Assembly: GCA_029953675.1 (NCBI GenBank)
Contig: JAMWBK010000006.1
Coordinates: 1,674,001-1,738,000, forward strand
Length of the DNA: 64,000 nucleotides
Direction of reading: 5' to 3'
Source: Rhodosorus marinus
Taxonomy: Eukaryota; Rhodophyta; Stylonematophyceae; Stylonematales; Stylonemataceae
Of the stretch, positions 12,458 to 23,840 are shown one piece after another. The notes under the pieces were generated by a model. The model did no database searches, had not been told where the DNA came from, and saw only the letters and a list, made by a program, of their open reading frames with translations. Numbering within the stretch: position 1 is the first letter of the stretch; each line of letters begins with the position of its first letter. The position numbers were made by a program, and so were the translations under genes.

Positions 12458-14273
12458 CTACTTGTATCCCAGCATGGCAAAGTCATCCTTGAACGTTGAT
12501 TTCACCTTGTTCTTGATGTCATCCGTATAATACTGTTCAATGGAGTCCTTGGTACCCCCGCTAGGAAACCTAATTTCATCCTGTGTCGGAAAGTGGTTCT
12601 CTTTGCCGCCGGATATCCACTCGATAATAGGCGGTGCATAAATTTCAACATCCTCGAGCTTGCCGACGAAATCATATGGGAAGAGCCCAATACCACACAG
12701 AAACGCCTGCGGGGCCCAATGCTCATTCATCTCCTCGTTTGACTTGTACGGAATCTGGTTGACAAAGTCTTCAAACGAAGGCCTAGCACGCAGTCGCAGC
12801 AGTGGTTGAGTAAAACATTTTAGAGAAAGTTGTGGGCATGGAGCTGAAAGTTCTGTCACGGGAAACACCCCAAGAACTCAGTGCTTCGAGCAAACCATAC
12901 CTCTCTTCGTTGACGATGTCATGAGTCTCTATATAATTCCAGTCGTAGAGCTGCGCCATAAATTCCTTATACTCGTCACCATCCTTTTCCTTGTTTACGA
13001 ACTTGTTCAGGTAGCACGATAGTGTTCTCGACAACGGATCACGGGCGAACGTGAATTTGAGTATGCTCTTATCTTCTAAAAGCCTCTTCAGATCGTCCTT
13101 AGAGTAGTGGTTGACGTATTTCAGCCCGTTCTTACTCTTATCATGTGCAAGCGCAAGGTCCTCAAAATCTTCAAACCCTTCATGTTTGCGGATCATCAAT
13201 TTCCAATTGCTGTTTGCCGCCTTTGGAATTGGGCAGTACATAACTTTCGCTTTCTCGGAAACTTGATGAAGGGTCAAAGAGTGTAACAAATAAGACGACC
13301 ACTCCCGCAGATCGCTTTCATGGAGAGAATTCCGTTTTCAATCTTACCGATAACGCGGTTTGCACAGGGATGCGCCAAAATGGCGTCGACATCCAGGCTG
13401 TCCGGTTCAACCTTAAATTCGCGAAGTTTGGCTAAGGGAGTGTCTGCTGGATCTTCCGGTTGAGCCTGATCCGCCTCTGCCAAAGAAAGGTCTTCTTCTT
13501 CTTCCTCAGATTCTGCTGTACCGCTCGAAGTTGTCATCTGCACATAGCAAAAGAAAATTTTGACATAGGAGAGAGCATAAGAGAGAGATCCCGTCGATTG
13601 GAACGCCTCTAGTTCTTTGAGTATATCTTTTCTTACCTGAGAAACGGAACTCTTCAGCTCGTCAAAGCTTTTACCGGATGATTGGATGCCCGAGCCTGTG
13701 CTCGCGGTATTTCCAGAATAAGACACGCTTGAGTCCGTCTGCATATACAAATAGATACATAAGAGCATGAAGAACAGGCACAAAGGTCTCCACGGTACAA
13801 GGTTCATGATGTTTGATGCCTTTCTGTACATCTTCGAAGGATTAAATCCCTGTCCGTAGGAAGGAAACGAGTTTCGGTGCTGGGCATAAGTCAAGTGCAA
13901 AAAAGCGTCGCGAACGGTCGCTCCAGTGAGCACAATCAAACTGTTCCCAAGGACCCCACTTCGGGACATCCTTCTCCGTGAATCAAAAACACCGGCCTTC
14001 GCTTATCATACGTACCTTTCCTGAGTCATATGCTGGTGGCGCGTACGTCGGCTGTTGCTGCGAGCGCTGAAACATCTGCGGAGGCTGGAAAGAGCCAGGA
14101 ATATACTGCATCGGAGGGCTCAGCCTATGCTCCAACCCTGGCGGGGACGACACCCTTCGGTACCCCGCATATCCAGGCCCCGCTTGCCCATCACCGAAAC
14201 TCTGTTGTCCCATCCCCGGACTGTCCATATTCCCGCTGTGATAGCTTCCATTAGGAAACTGAGACCCATCCAT
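12458..14273 (-). CDS. Carbohydrate sulfotransferase (sulfotransferase family 2), type II Golgi membrane protein
   Basis: Transfers sulfate from PAPS to a glycan, expected in the Golgi lumen. Exons 14273-14016, 13879-13637, 13537-13348, 13261-12901 and 12782-12458 have matching phases and give 458 aa. The first 85 residues are Pro/Gln/Gly-rich and cytosolic; one membrane segment lies near residues 110-130 (LCLFFMLLCIYLYM), then an acidic stem. The catalytic part has the 5'-phosphosulfate loop YCPIPKAANSNWK and the 3'-phosphate motif FARDPLSRTLSCYLNKF, as in CHST/HNK-1 enzymes (PKVACTNWK and REPFERLVSAY). RPSFEDFV and NEHW are also family marks. Intron 13636-13538 is 99 bp and has no in-frame stop. 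The substrate cannot be read from sequence. Confidence 0.85.
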
Positions 14274-14582
14274 CTTACAGAACCTTCTGCTCAGCCAAAA
14301 CCAAAACAAAACAAAATCCCCTCTAGGCCCCTTCTCCCCCTCACGAAACCGGAGACCCCTCCACAAAACCCAAACGTGCTCAGTTCTAGCTCAGTAGCAG
14401 ATGAGCCCAGCCCTTCTCTCCCTCCCTCCCCTCCCTCCCACAATCGGTTGGTTGCCAGTCTCAAAGAACTTAATCCTTCCCTTTGCCTATTCCCTCCATT
14501 GTCAGAACCCTCATCATCCAAGACCCAAAATTAAAAACACAAAAACTCTAAATCTAGATTGTTACCCTAGTTTATCGTAGAA

Positions 14583-14659
14583 ACTCCCTAGCTAACACCC
14601 AACACACCGCCCCACAGATACAAAGAGACCCAGACTGTCCTTAGCAATGCCTAAATAAA
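14583..14659. repeat. Inverted-repeat arm A' (77 bp)
   Basis: This segment is the reverse complement of 15850-15926 with two visible mismatches over 77 bp. The two arms enclose about 1.2 kb of A/T-rich sequence without a recognisable gene. It may be one end of a degenerate fold-back element or the result of local inverted duplication. Confidence 0.85.
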
Positions 14660-15744
14660 AACCTCGACTTCTTCAGATTTTACACTTTCAGACACGTTAT
14701 TAACCAGACATTTTTTTTGTTTTCGAATCCCATTTTTTTTCTTCACCTAATTACAAACACCAAACGAGATGAGAAAACCCTATAACGATTATTTTTACAA
14801 GTATTCGTATCGCTGGAAAATTTTGTTTCCGTTTTTCAATACATCGAGAAATGTAGTGTGGCGACCAGGACCGTCGAATACGGACATTTTTCCTTTTTTT
14901 TACGACTTGGTTGAGGAGAAGCCACCGGAAGAAGATTGATAAATTCTCCCCCCCCCCCTTACATCGAACAAAAACTAATATTCACTTATAGTAGAAATAA
15001 AAAACGGGTTTCGTGTCGCCTCAAACTCAACGTTCAAAAGGGTCCCAAGAAATTAATTAGTGCGGATATGGTCGAAAAGTATTGAAATGACCCCCCAACC
15101 AACGGGAGCACGTGTCCCCTGTGAGTTGTTTTTGGTGTCCAATGCTTTTGTTTTGTATAGAGTATAAAAAAAAGGTCAGCCCCAAAATCTTTTGACGGGG
15201 GAAAAAAAAATTAAGCGGGCCGCTTGCTTAGAAAAAATTCTCAGGTTTAGAAAAGTTGGAAAATGATAGGGTGTAATTATTAGAACTATTCAAGTTGAAT
15301 ATCGTAAATACAGTGCCACTCATACAGAAGCCTCGATTTAGAGGACACGTGCTAGTGTTTTGTTTGTTCATATGACACGTAGGGAGTTGTTAGCACAATA
15401 CTATTGGCTACTGGAGACACGTTTCAAACTATCGCTTATCTAAGTGAGTTGACTAAATCATGTAATTTCTGGGGAACTAATCTTTTTGATTTGGCTCATT
15501 GCACGCTTGGAAAAGCTTGGGACCCCCTACTCTTTATCTGCCTTTTCTTGTAAATATCATATAATGGAAATCAAATGAAGATATTCTGAATTTCTAAATG
15601 GACAGACAGGTAGCCGACCTCGTGTTTCCTCAGGGTACTGACAAAGGGTTTTTCTGGGTCTAGTCAATTTCCAAGTATTGATTGCTTGTTCACTGATGTT
15701 GAGGGAATGTGATTCGGATGGCCTTCTAGTATCCTCAGTGCGTA

Positions 15745-15926
15745 CCACTTGACAGATGGCGCTTACAAAAAAAAGCGAACAGGAGCAAAGTCCTCCAGAA
15801 TAAGCCCCAATTGGAAAACATGCAACCAGTTTTCAAAATCAATCTTCCCTTTATTTAGGCATTGCAAAGGACAGTCTGGGTCTCTTTGTATCTGTCGGGC
15901 GGTGTGTTGGGTGTTAGCTAGGGAGT
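15745..15926. repeat. Composite inverted-repeat block (arms B' and A)
   Basis: Bases 15745-15850 (B') are the reverse complement of 16011-16118 (B), with a few substitutions and one single-base indel; bases 15850-15926 (A) are the reverse complement of 14583-14659. Two separate inverted duplications therefore abut exactly here. Immediately after, at about 15927-15959, a 16-bp unit TAACCCCAGACTAACG occurs twice in tandem. Confidence 0.85.
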
Positions 15927-16010
15927 AACCCCAGACTAACGTAACCCCAGACTAACGCACCCCGATACGGGGGTCGTCAATCGAAAAGTAAGCGGTCGTT
16001 GCTCAGCCTC

Positions 16011-16118
16011 AAAGGGAAGATTGATTTTGAAAACTGGTTGCATGTTTTCCAAGTGGGGCTTGTTCTGGAGGACTTGCTCCTGTTCGCTTTTTTTTGTAAG
16101 CGCCATCTGTCAAGTGGT
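16011..16118. repeat. Inverted-repeat arm B (about 108 bp)
   Basis: Reverse complement of 15745-15850, about 96% identical by eye. With the 160-bp centre this could form a large hairpin about 0.5 kb ahead of the PEX7-like gene. ORFs reading through it are not convincing genes. Confidence 0.85.
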
Positions 16119-16610
16119 TTCAAGATGACTGTTGGCCAGGCAGTCCTGTACCACTTGGGGAGTTGCGAACAGCTTTGTCATATGTGTTGCATCTGGCCTT
16201 CCTGTCGCTCTTCGCATCGTGAAAAGCTTAACAGCGCTTTCATTATGATGCGTAAACGCGAACTTGTCCGTAGGGAGGTCAAGCTCACCCCAACCGTTCC
16301 AGCCCATCAGCCAGAACTCGATCACGCAAACCTCAGATCTCTACTGGTCCCAACGGAATCGATTTCGCTGATTGTCCACAGATTCCTTCCATTGATCTTA
16401 GCTGTGCCCCACCCTCTTGACAGCTAACTTGATCAGCAGTCTCTTGATCTTGACTGAGTTCGCATTGATTTTACCAAACAAGGGTTTCCAAATACTTGGG
16501 AATGTTCCTCGCCTGCGCCTGCTGAGAACTACGAAGGAGGAAAGCAGCTTGCACGGGTTATTTTTAACGTTCCGAAGAACGTTTCCAAATGTGAGCAGGG
16601 AGGGGCTGTG

Positions 16611-17827
16611 ATGCTGGCAGGTGCCGATGGACCCATCGCGGAGTGTCGTGTTCCATTGCCATGTTCGTCAATTCAGACCTGGGCCGGGAGCAGTTCCTCG
16701 TTCGGCATTGTTGCTCTCTCTGGATCTGAAGCCAGCAGCAGGAGGTCTCCCCGCGGCCATGTGACTCTCGTGGACGTAAAGGGCCTAGCTTTGAACGTGC
16801 GCAGCTGTAAGCTCACAAACGCTCGCGTCCTCGACGGATGCTTGTTTGTTGTGGATTACCGCCTATATCTAGCTGCAGCGGACGCGCAGGGATATTTGAC
16901 AGTTTGGAATTATCTTGCTTTTGACTCTCCACTCAGAGCATGGCAAGCCCATACCGGATCGGTAGGTTTCCTCGACCACGTTCAACAATAAACGGGCGAG
17001 CAAATAACGGAAATTTGCTCTGGAACTGTTCTCCTAAAGGCTGAACGCGTCATTCGCAGACCACGCACCCCATTCCAATGCCTCTCGTGCGGCGGTGACG
17101 GGAAAGCAAGGCTATGGGATGTTCCAAGGGTCACTGAAATCCAAGCTTTCGGGTACGCCGTAACAAACCAGAGCCAACTCGCCCGAATGCTCTGACCCCA
17201 ACACCCTATCCACTCCCCATTCTGATTCTCAGCATAGGACGAGACCATCGACGGGTTGTAACGGACATGGCTTGCAGCCCTGCCGGCGACGCTTTTGGAG
17301 CTACAAGTGGCGAGGAATGCTATCTACTGGACATCCGCAGCAACAGAACCTTGTCGACGATTGGTATAAGGTCCGAAGCTTGCTCATGTGCTTGGAGCGA
17401 AGATGGGTCTACAATCGCCGTCGGAGGTGCGGATGGGGTGCTGGCACTGTTCGACGTACGGATGAGCGGTAACCCTTTTACTGCTGTTCAGACTTTCACG
17501 TACGTAGAAGAAAACTTACAGCTAGACCCCACCGCCAGCCAGACCAGTGCGTGAAGCTCACGAGCTGAAATTTCCTGGTTCCTGTGCAGTGGTAGGATAA
17601 GACGAGTTCGCTGGCATCGTGACAATTTGTTAACCTGCGGACAAGATGCACCTGCTGGAATCTGGAGGCGAGCATCTCAACTAGGAAACAGATTCGTGAG
17701 GACGAAGCTTCTTGACAGTCATCAAGGATGTTTATCGGATGTGGATTCTTTCAGCACTGATAACATTGTGACTTGCGGGTTGGATCGTAGTATGAAGCTG
17801 TGGTCGTATCCAGCAGCAAGAATGTAA
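16611..17827 (+). CDS. WD40-repeat protein, PEX7-like (PTS2 receptor candidate)
   Basis: Exons 16611-16961, 17040-17152, 17233-17499 and 17590-17827 have matching phases and give 322 aa, the usual size of PEX7, which carries PTS2-bearing proteins into peroxisomes. WD40 blades are visible: YLAAADAQGYLTVWNY, CLSCGGDGKARLWDV, AWSEDGSTIAVGGADGVL with LFDVR, IRRVRWHRDNLLTCGQD, and a final DNIVTCGLDRSMKLW. The order (a D-G-x-L-x-V-W blade, PLRAWQAHTGS, then a blade starting with RRVRW) resembles PEX7, where AIRRVKFSP occupies the same place. Another WD40 family is possible because the N-terminal blade is divergent. It converges with the fusion gene; only 115 bp separate the stop codons. Confidence 0.55.
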
Positions 17828-17942
17828 CCTTTAGGAAAGGGAACCAACAAACCTGGATCTATGAAAGCACGGATTTGTTGGAGGAGAACCATTCCGCGTC
17901 GTGTGTTCATTTTTGCAGCTTCAGCTTCTCCTAAGAACTTGT

Positions 17943-20900
17943 TCATTGGAGCTTTCCAACATTCTTCATTACCATAACTCGCGGCTCGGTCATGTCTTCT
18001 ATCGCGTACCGAATTCCTTCACGCCCCAGTCCAGAATCCTTAACTCCTCCATAGGGTTGGGAGTCAACTCGAACTGATGGCACCTCGTTGATAACAACCC
18101 CGCCTGCTTCGATATTCTCAAATGCGAAGAAAGCTTTGTTCACGTTCCGTGTAAAGACGCCCGCCTGAAGCCCAAACCTGGACGCGTTAACACGCTCAAC
18201 TACGTTCTCAAAGTCATCATAAGATTCAATACAGGCTACCGGTCCAAAAACTTCGTTAGAGTAAACGTCACACTGATGAGGAGCATTTTCCATCACCGTC
18301 GCCGGATAGAATCGCCCGTTGCGAACACCGCCACACAGTACCTGACATCGCCAAGGGCCGAGCTATCGTTAGCTACGATTCCGCTTCAAGGCGTGTAGGA
18401 GGCCCAGGCTTGTCTGTTCGTAACGCTCAACCCTCCGTAGCATTTGTGCTGGCATACCTTTCCTCCAGCGGCCTCTGCTTCTTCAACCCATCGCTCCACA
18501 CGGTCAGCTTCTTTTACATCGATCATAGGTCCAATGAATGTAGCTTCGTCCCGCGGGTCTCCCATTCTCAGCTTCTGTGAGGCTGCGACGATCGCATCTC
18601 GAACTCGTCCATAAATGCTAGCATTCACAAAGATCCTTTGAACAGATATGCAGCTCTGTCCAGATTGATAAAACGCGCCATGGATGACTGATTTCACAAC
18701 CGCATCGATGTCCGGTACGACCTCGTCGATGATGCACGCAGCATTTCCACCAAGTTCCAGCGTAACCTGATCGAAAAAACAAACCAGTTTCGGTGCATTC
18801 CTGAGCAAGGCCTCTCGAGTTGTGCGGGCATCTCGCCTGCCATAGTCCAGCGCTCACCTTCTTCTTGCCAGCGCGTTCCTTCATCTTCCATCCGACATCG
18901 GGCGAGCCGGTGAATGAAAGCATCTTGAATCTCGGGTCTACAGTGAAGAGGTCTGCGGATGCTCTGGTACACGGCAGAATAGAAAAGGCACCCGCAGGGA
19001 GCTCTGGAGCTTTCGAAAGGATATCACCAATGATCAGAGCTCCTATGGGTGTTCGGGATGCCGGTTTCATCACGAACGGGCACCCGACTGCGAGAGCCGG
19101 AGCTATTTTATGAGCGGCCAAGTTCAAGGGAAAGTTGAAAGGCGACACCATGGAAATAGCTCCAAGCGGAAAACGTCTCACGATCGATGAAAAGCCTGGA
19201 TCCGAGAGAAACGTTGTAATACTCTGAGCGAGTTTCACATGGGGGGGCACGGCTCGTAGCAGGTGAACAATGATTACCTTCGACTCTAGATGAAATATCA
19301 AGCGGAGCATACTCTCCGTAGATTCTTACTGACTCCTCCGCTGCAATTGTGAAGGTATCGATTAGACGACCAACCTCGCCACGAGCGTCCTTGATCGGTT
19401 TGCCAGCCTCTGCGCAGAGTGCCAACGCTAGCTCTTCGAATCTCTCCTTCATTTCGACTACGGCCCTCTCCAGCACAGCCTTGCGCTTGTAGCTCGGCAT
19501 TGCTGCCATCTGCTTAGATGCTCTGTCTGCCGCAGCAATTGCCTTATCGACAACTGCTTCATCCGCCTGTGCGCATACTGCGTGAACTTCTCCAGTCGCC
19601 TTGTCTATAACCTCAAGGTCCTCATTTGCGAACACCGGTACGTTGCCAAGGTAATATGGATACTTCAGCGGTCCTGTCGAGCCCTTAGGAGCAGCCTGTT
19701 TCTATTGGAAACATGTGCAATTGAGTGAAATAGGATACGGCGAAGGGCACAGCCAAACCAAACCAGCTCACCTCCACCTTCACTGGTACGGGGGCCGGGA
19801 CTGCTACTGGTGCTGGTTCAGGTTTCGGCTCTGGCTCCTTATCCATTGGCGCCGGTACCTCCACTGGCTCCCGTGCCACAGGAATCTTGGGCTTCAAGGA
19901 TACCAATTCCTTGACTCTCTCTGCCAGAACTGGGCCGAGAATTTCCGTTGATAGTGTGTAGTCGACCGGGATCTCTACTATGTGGACGCCCTTCAGATTG
20001 ATGACCTTCTCCAGAGTCGGCTCGAGCTCTTCTGAAGAATTGACCCTGTGGCCATGAGCGCCAAAGCTCTCAGCAAGAGCCACAAAGTCGGGATTCACGA
20101 TGCCTGCGCAGCAATTCGTTCTCCTCGCTTAGCTTACGACCAGCGAAGACTCTTAACCAGGGGTACATACCTAAGCCCCATTTTTGGAAACCAGCGGTGT
20201 GCTGTTTCCATTCTATCATTCCGTATGCATTATCGTTAAGGACTATGCACGTCACGTCAATTCCGTGCTCAACAGCTGTGGCAATCTCCTGACTGTTCAT
20301 GGCAAACCCTCCATCACCGCACACCCCGAAGACCTTATGGTCCGGATACTTCAGTTTGACGGCCATGGCGGACGGAAGTCCAGCTCCCATAGTTGCCAGA
20401 GCATTGTCTAACAGCAACGTATTCTGACGATAGGTCTTATACATTCGAGCAAACCTGAAGTTGTTTTTTAGACAGATCCATCCGCAGAGAACCAGTATCA
20501 TTGCTTAGAGTCGCACCAGATAAGGTTCTCTTGACGTGTTTATGGGTCCTTACCAAACCTTGTACATTCCATTGTCAAGACAAACCACGCCATCCTCTGG
20601 CATAGCCTGTCTGATAGCCGCAATTACGCGCTGCGGTGTAAACGGATACCTCGTATCCTGCCAGTGATCAGCAACATGCTTGTCCACAAACTGTTTGACA
20701 GTCATGAACCAGCCGAAATCCCAATGTGGCTGGGGTTCCTTTATCACCTCTTTGATTTGCCAAAGAGCGTTTGCTATATCTCCCACGACATCACAGTGAG
20801 GGAAGTAAACTTCATCCACTTCGCTTGCATAGAAGTTGATGTGCAAAACCTGTTGCCGATCGGCCATTTGACAACTCGGATCAGAACCGGGCCTACGGGC

Positions 20901-22007
20901 GGAGCTTAGGTGCTGCGAGGTCGGGTTCCAAGACACGTACCTTGGTTCTGTCATCCCTGTGCATGAAGAAAGGAGGCTTTTCCACAGTATCATGCCCACA
21001 ATTGATGATGAGGTCCGCCTCGTCGGAAGCGCAGTGGACGTAATCATTAGCGGATATAGCTGCTGTCCCAATGAACAGCGGATGCCTCTCGTCGATAACA
21101 CCCTTGCCCTGCTGGGTCGTAATAAATGGTATTCCGAGTGCATCGACAAATTGGCGGAGCGCTCTTGCAGTCCTGGCACGGTTTGCCCCAGCAGCGATGC
21201 AAAGCAGTGGGGATCGAGCCTCGACTATCATTTTCACTGCGGAATCGATCGCCTTCATCTCAGCAATAGCACGACGAACCTACGCGGGATTGGATTATGC
21301 AGAAATATCGATTTAGGATCGACTAAGGTGGGAGGGTTGCACAGATTTTCGGCTCAATGCCCACCGGGAAGACGGGAAACGGCGGATGGTAGGGAACAGA
21401 CTCGCCAGCTATATCCTCCGGAATTTCAAGGTGAACTGGGCCTGGTTTTTCAGTCTCTGCTATCTTCGTTGACCTGCGAACCAAAGATAGCAGCAGTTCT
21501 CCCTCTGAAACCTGCTTGGTGAACTTGCATAGCGGGGTCATCATCTGTACTATGTCGACGATCTGAAAAGATCCCTGTTTTGATGCTCTTATTGGCTTCT
21601 GCCCTGTGATCATCATCATGGGATAGCCTCCTAGCTGAGAATAGGCCGCGCACGTGGTGAAATTGGTAGCTCCGGGGCCCAAGGTACTCAGACAGACGCC
21701 AATCTTTTCAATTGCGAGCAAGGATCCAAATTTTCAGCTGAGAAGAAACAGTTTTTCGCGGGGAGCGTGGCCATAAACAGGCACGACGCACCTTTCCAGT
21801 GACCCGTCCAATCGTAGCAGCCATAAACCCAGCTGCTTGCTCGTGCTTGCATACTACCAGCTTGATTTTCTTGCTCTTTCGAAGGGAATCCAGAACATCC
21901 AGATTCTCCTCACCAGGCAATCCGAACACGAACTCAACGCCCTCGTTCTCCAAGCTTTCAACGAACAAGTCTGAAGCTCGGACCTCGGCTGCCATGGTGG
22001 TCATCAT
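17943..22007 (-). CDS. Fused acetolactate synthase-like ThDP enzyme and aldehyde dehydrogenase
   Basis: Ten exons: 22007-21792, 21703-21365, 21279-20941, 20849-20554, 20454-20171, 20103-19772, 19695-19278, 19195-18858, 18766-18458, 18341-17943. All phases agree, giving 1,089 aa (1,085 from ATG 21995). Residues 1 to about 550 form a ThDP-dependent 2-oxoacid enzyme of the acetolactate synthase family: GLPGEENLDVL, the catalytic Glu in CKHEQAAGFMAA, LGPGATN, and the ThDP motif GDGGF...NDNAYG. A Pro/Glu/Lys-rich linker follows. The last ~480 residues form an NAD(P)-dependent aldehyde dehydrogenase: SPFNFPLNL, FTGSPDVGW, LELGGN (general base Glu) and SGQSCISV (catalytic Cys). No in-frame ATG lies between linker and aldehyde dehydrogenase core. 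A likely role is 2-oxoacid to aldehyde to carboxylate, but acetolactate formation is possible too. Confidence 0.9.
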
Positions 22008-23274
22008 CCAGCAAGCAGCCCCTGCTCAATACGCAAAACGAGAACTATCCCAACCCTCAACAACACCAAAACCCAGCCCTTCTACCCCTCCACGTATCGG
22101 AACGAACAGTGCTGGTGACTACCCCTCCCCCTCCTTTAATCGGAGCTTCTAGCACTATCCACCCTCTTCATCATAGCCAAGCTGTACACATCAGTGTCCT
22201 CTCTTCCCCATATCTTCTAGCCCAGCTTTGGACTATCTCTCCGATTGCGAACATCCACAAAGGCCAATCATCAAAACGCAGAAAACCTCACTAGATATTT
22301 TCAATCAATAATTTCTAAAATTGCTTTCTTTTACTAAATAATCAATCTTTTTGCTTAGTGGATACATATTTCAATTTTCTTATATAATTCTATGTATCTC
22401 TGAGTCATGTGTGTATTAAAAAACACTAGAAACACAATCTTTTTGGACTGCGGGACGCTGGGACTTCAGTTTTTACTTCGTATTTCAATATTTAAGTTAA
22501 CAGGTTGAGAGAAAAAAAGAGCGTATATTGATTGACTTTGATTATTGGATTTCAAATAACGAAAGAAATTGTGCATAGCTCTAATCGGAATAGATGATTG
22601 GCTAAAGGTTTCTTTTCTGTTTTTTGGTTAAGTATTGGTTGGTCGGATTGCTTGCGATGATGAATTGTATTAATCTTAGATTCGATTTGGTTTCCCTTTG
22701 ATGGGACAGCTATGGACAGCCATTTCTCTTTTGGGTTTGAAGGTTATTTTTGATTTTTACGATACATTGGGAGGGGCGAGATGCGGATGGATATTTTGGG
22801 TAGTGGATCGTATATTCCTCTTGGGTTTTGGGTTTGTTTCTTGTTTTGGGTAAATTTTGAAGCTTTTTGGCTGGTTGCCGAAGTGATCCAGGAAGTACAA
22901 TGGGCATTTTGAGTGGGACGCCACCGCTACCTACCTGAGTCGATTGAGCTCGCCGTCAACAGTAGTTATCGCGGCTGCTGGGAACCCGCCGGCTAAAAGA
23001 AACGCAATGATGAACTCATACGGGAGCCGAGCCGATGGATGCACCTGTGGAATTTCACTGGCCTCCAAGTCGAGCTCAAGGGGTTCTTTCCCGGGTCAGT
23101 TATTCGTCCTGACATTGTAGCGGCAATCAACGTTTGCACGCGCTGGACGTAATTGTGACATCCCCATTGCAACGTCACCAATTGAATCACGCCAGCACCC
23201 TCGGCTATGCCGCCGTTTCTCCAGCTGGCGTGCCTCAAAGATCCCCCATCTCCGACCGAACAGTTATCTCTGCT

Positions 23275-23425
23275 TCAAATTCGCGCCCTTGGTGCACAAC
23301 TGCGAGAGAGGCCTATGCGATCACGGTCTCAGAGCTCGAAGGCCTGTCTGGAGGACTCCTTCATCGCCAGGATACCACAGAAAGCGAGGCAGCAGCTGTC
23401 GAACAGCGGATCCGCCTAACCTGCC
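23275..23425 (+). repeat. Inverted repeat copy 1 (about 150 bp, coding-like)
   Basis: Matches the reverse complement of 23681-23840 at roughly 80% identity by eye. One frame here reads a protein-like segment (AREAYAITVSELEG... ESEAAAVEQRIRLTC). It may be a remnant of a mobile element or of a duplicated exon; I recognise no family. Confidence 0.7.
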
Positions 23426-23680
23426 GGTCCTATTCAAAAAACCCTCCCTCGAGGATGTCACCATCACGCCTTTGAGGTCCTGACTCAAGATGCAACGCTC
23501 GAAGATGTAGCCGCACGAGAAATTCGATCGGGACAGGAGCAGGTTGTGCCGCAGTACACTTCTCAGACGTGCAAGAACACTGGACTGTGTGATGTTGTCT
23601 CGGAGACTACTCTGCTTCCACCCTGGTGGAAGGCGACGGGTTGAATCCGTGTCCGAGTAGTAAATTTCAAAACCCCCCAA

Positions 23681-23840
23681 AGGCAGGTTAGGTTGATGTG
23701 CTGTTCGACAGCCATGGCCTCGCTTTCTGTTATATCCTGGTGACAAGGGAGTCCTCCACACAGGCCTTTTTTTTTCCAGCTCCGAGACCGTGATCGCATA
23801 AGCCTCTCTGGCAGTCGTGCGCCCAAGAGCACAAATTTGA
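23681..23840 (-). repeat. Inverted repeat copy 2 (about 160 bp)
   Basis: Reverse-complement relative of 23275-23425. Relative to copy 1 it carries a nine-A run (nine T on the plus strand near 23767) in the middle of the coding-like frame, which shifts the frame. The central ~255 bp between the copies has no obvious feature. Confidence 0.7.

Larger units (their letters stand above)
14274..16610. other. Repeat-bearing intergenic region
   Basis: Between the divergent sulfotransferase and WD40 genes. The first 250 bases are C/A-rich on the plus strand (leader of the minus gene); the rest is A/T-rich with homopolymer runs (T at 14711 and 14891, C at 14949) and the inverted-repeat arms listed separately. 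No RNA gene or transposase is visible. Confidence 0.5.

Noticed and set aside
13290-13350. Frameshift in the sulfotransferase
   Set aside because: The apparent frame change is resolved by an 86-bp intron (13347-13262) with good donor and phase-1 acceptor.
19685-20098. ThDP enzyme ending at the stop at 19685
   Set aside because: That stop is reached only by reading through a normal 76-bp intron (GTGAGC...AACAG); splicing leads in frame into aldehyde dehydrogenase.
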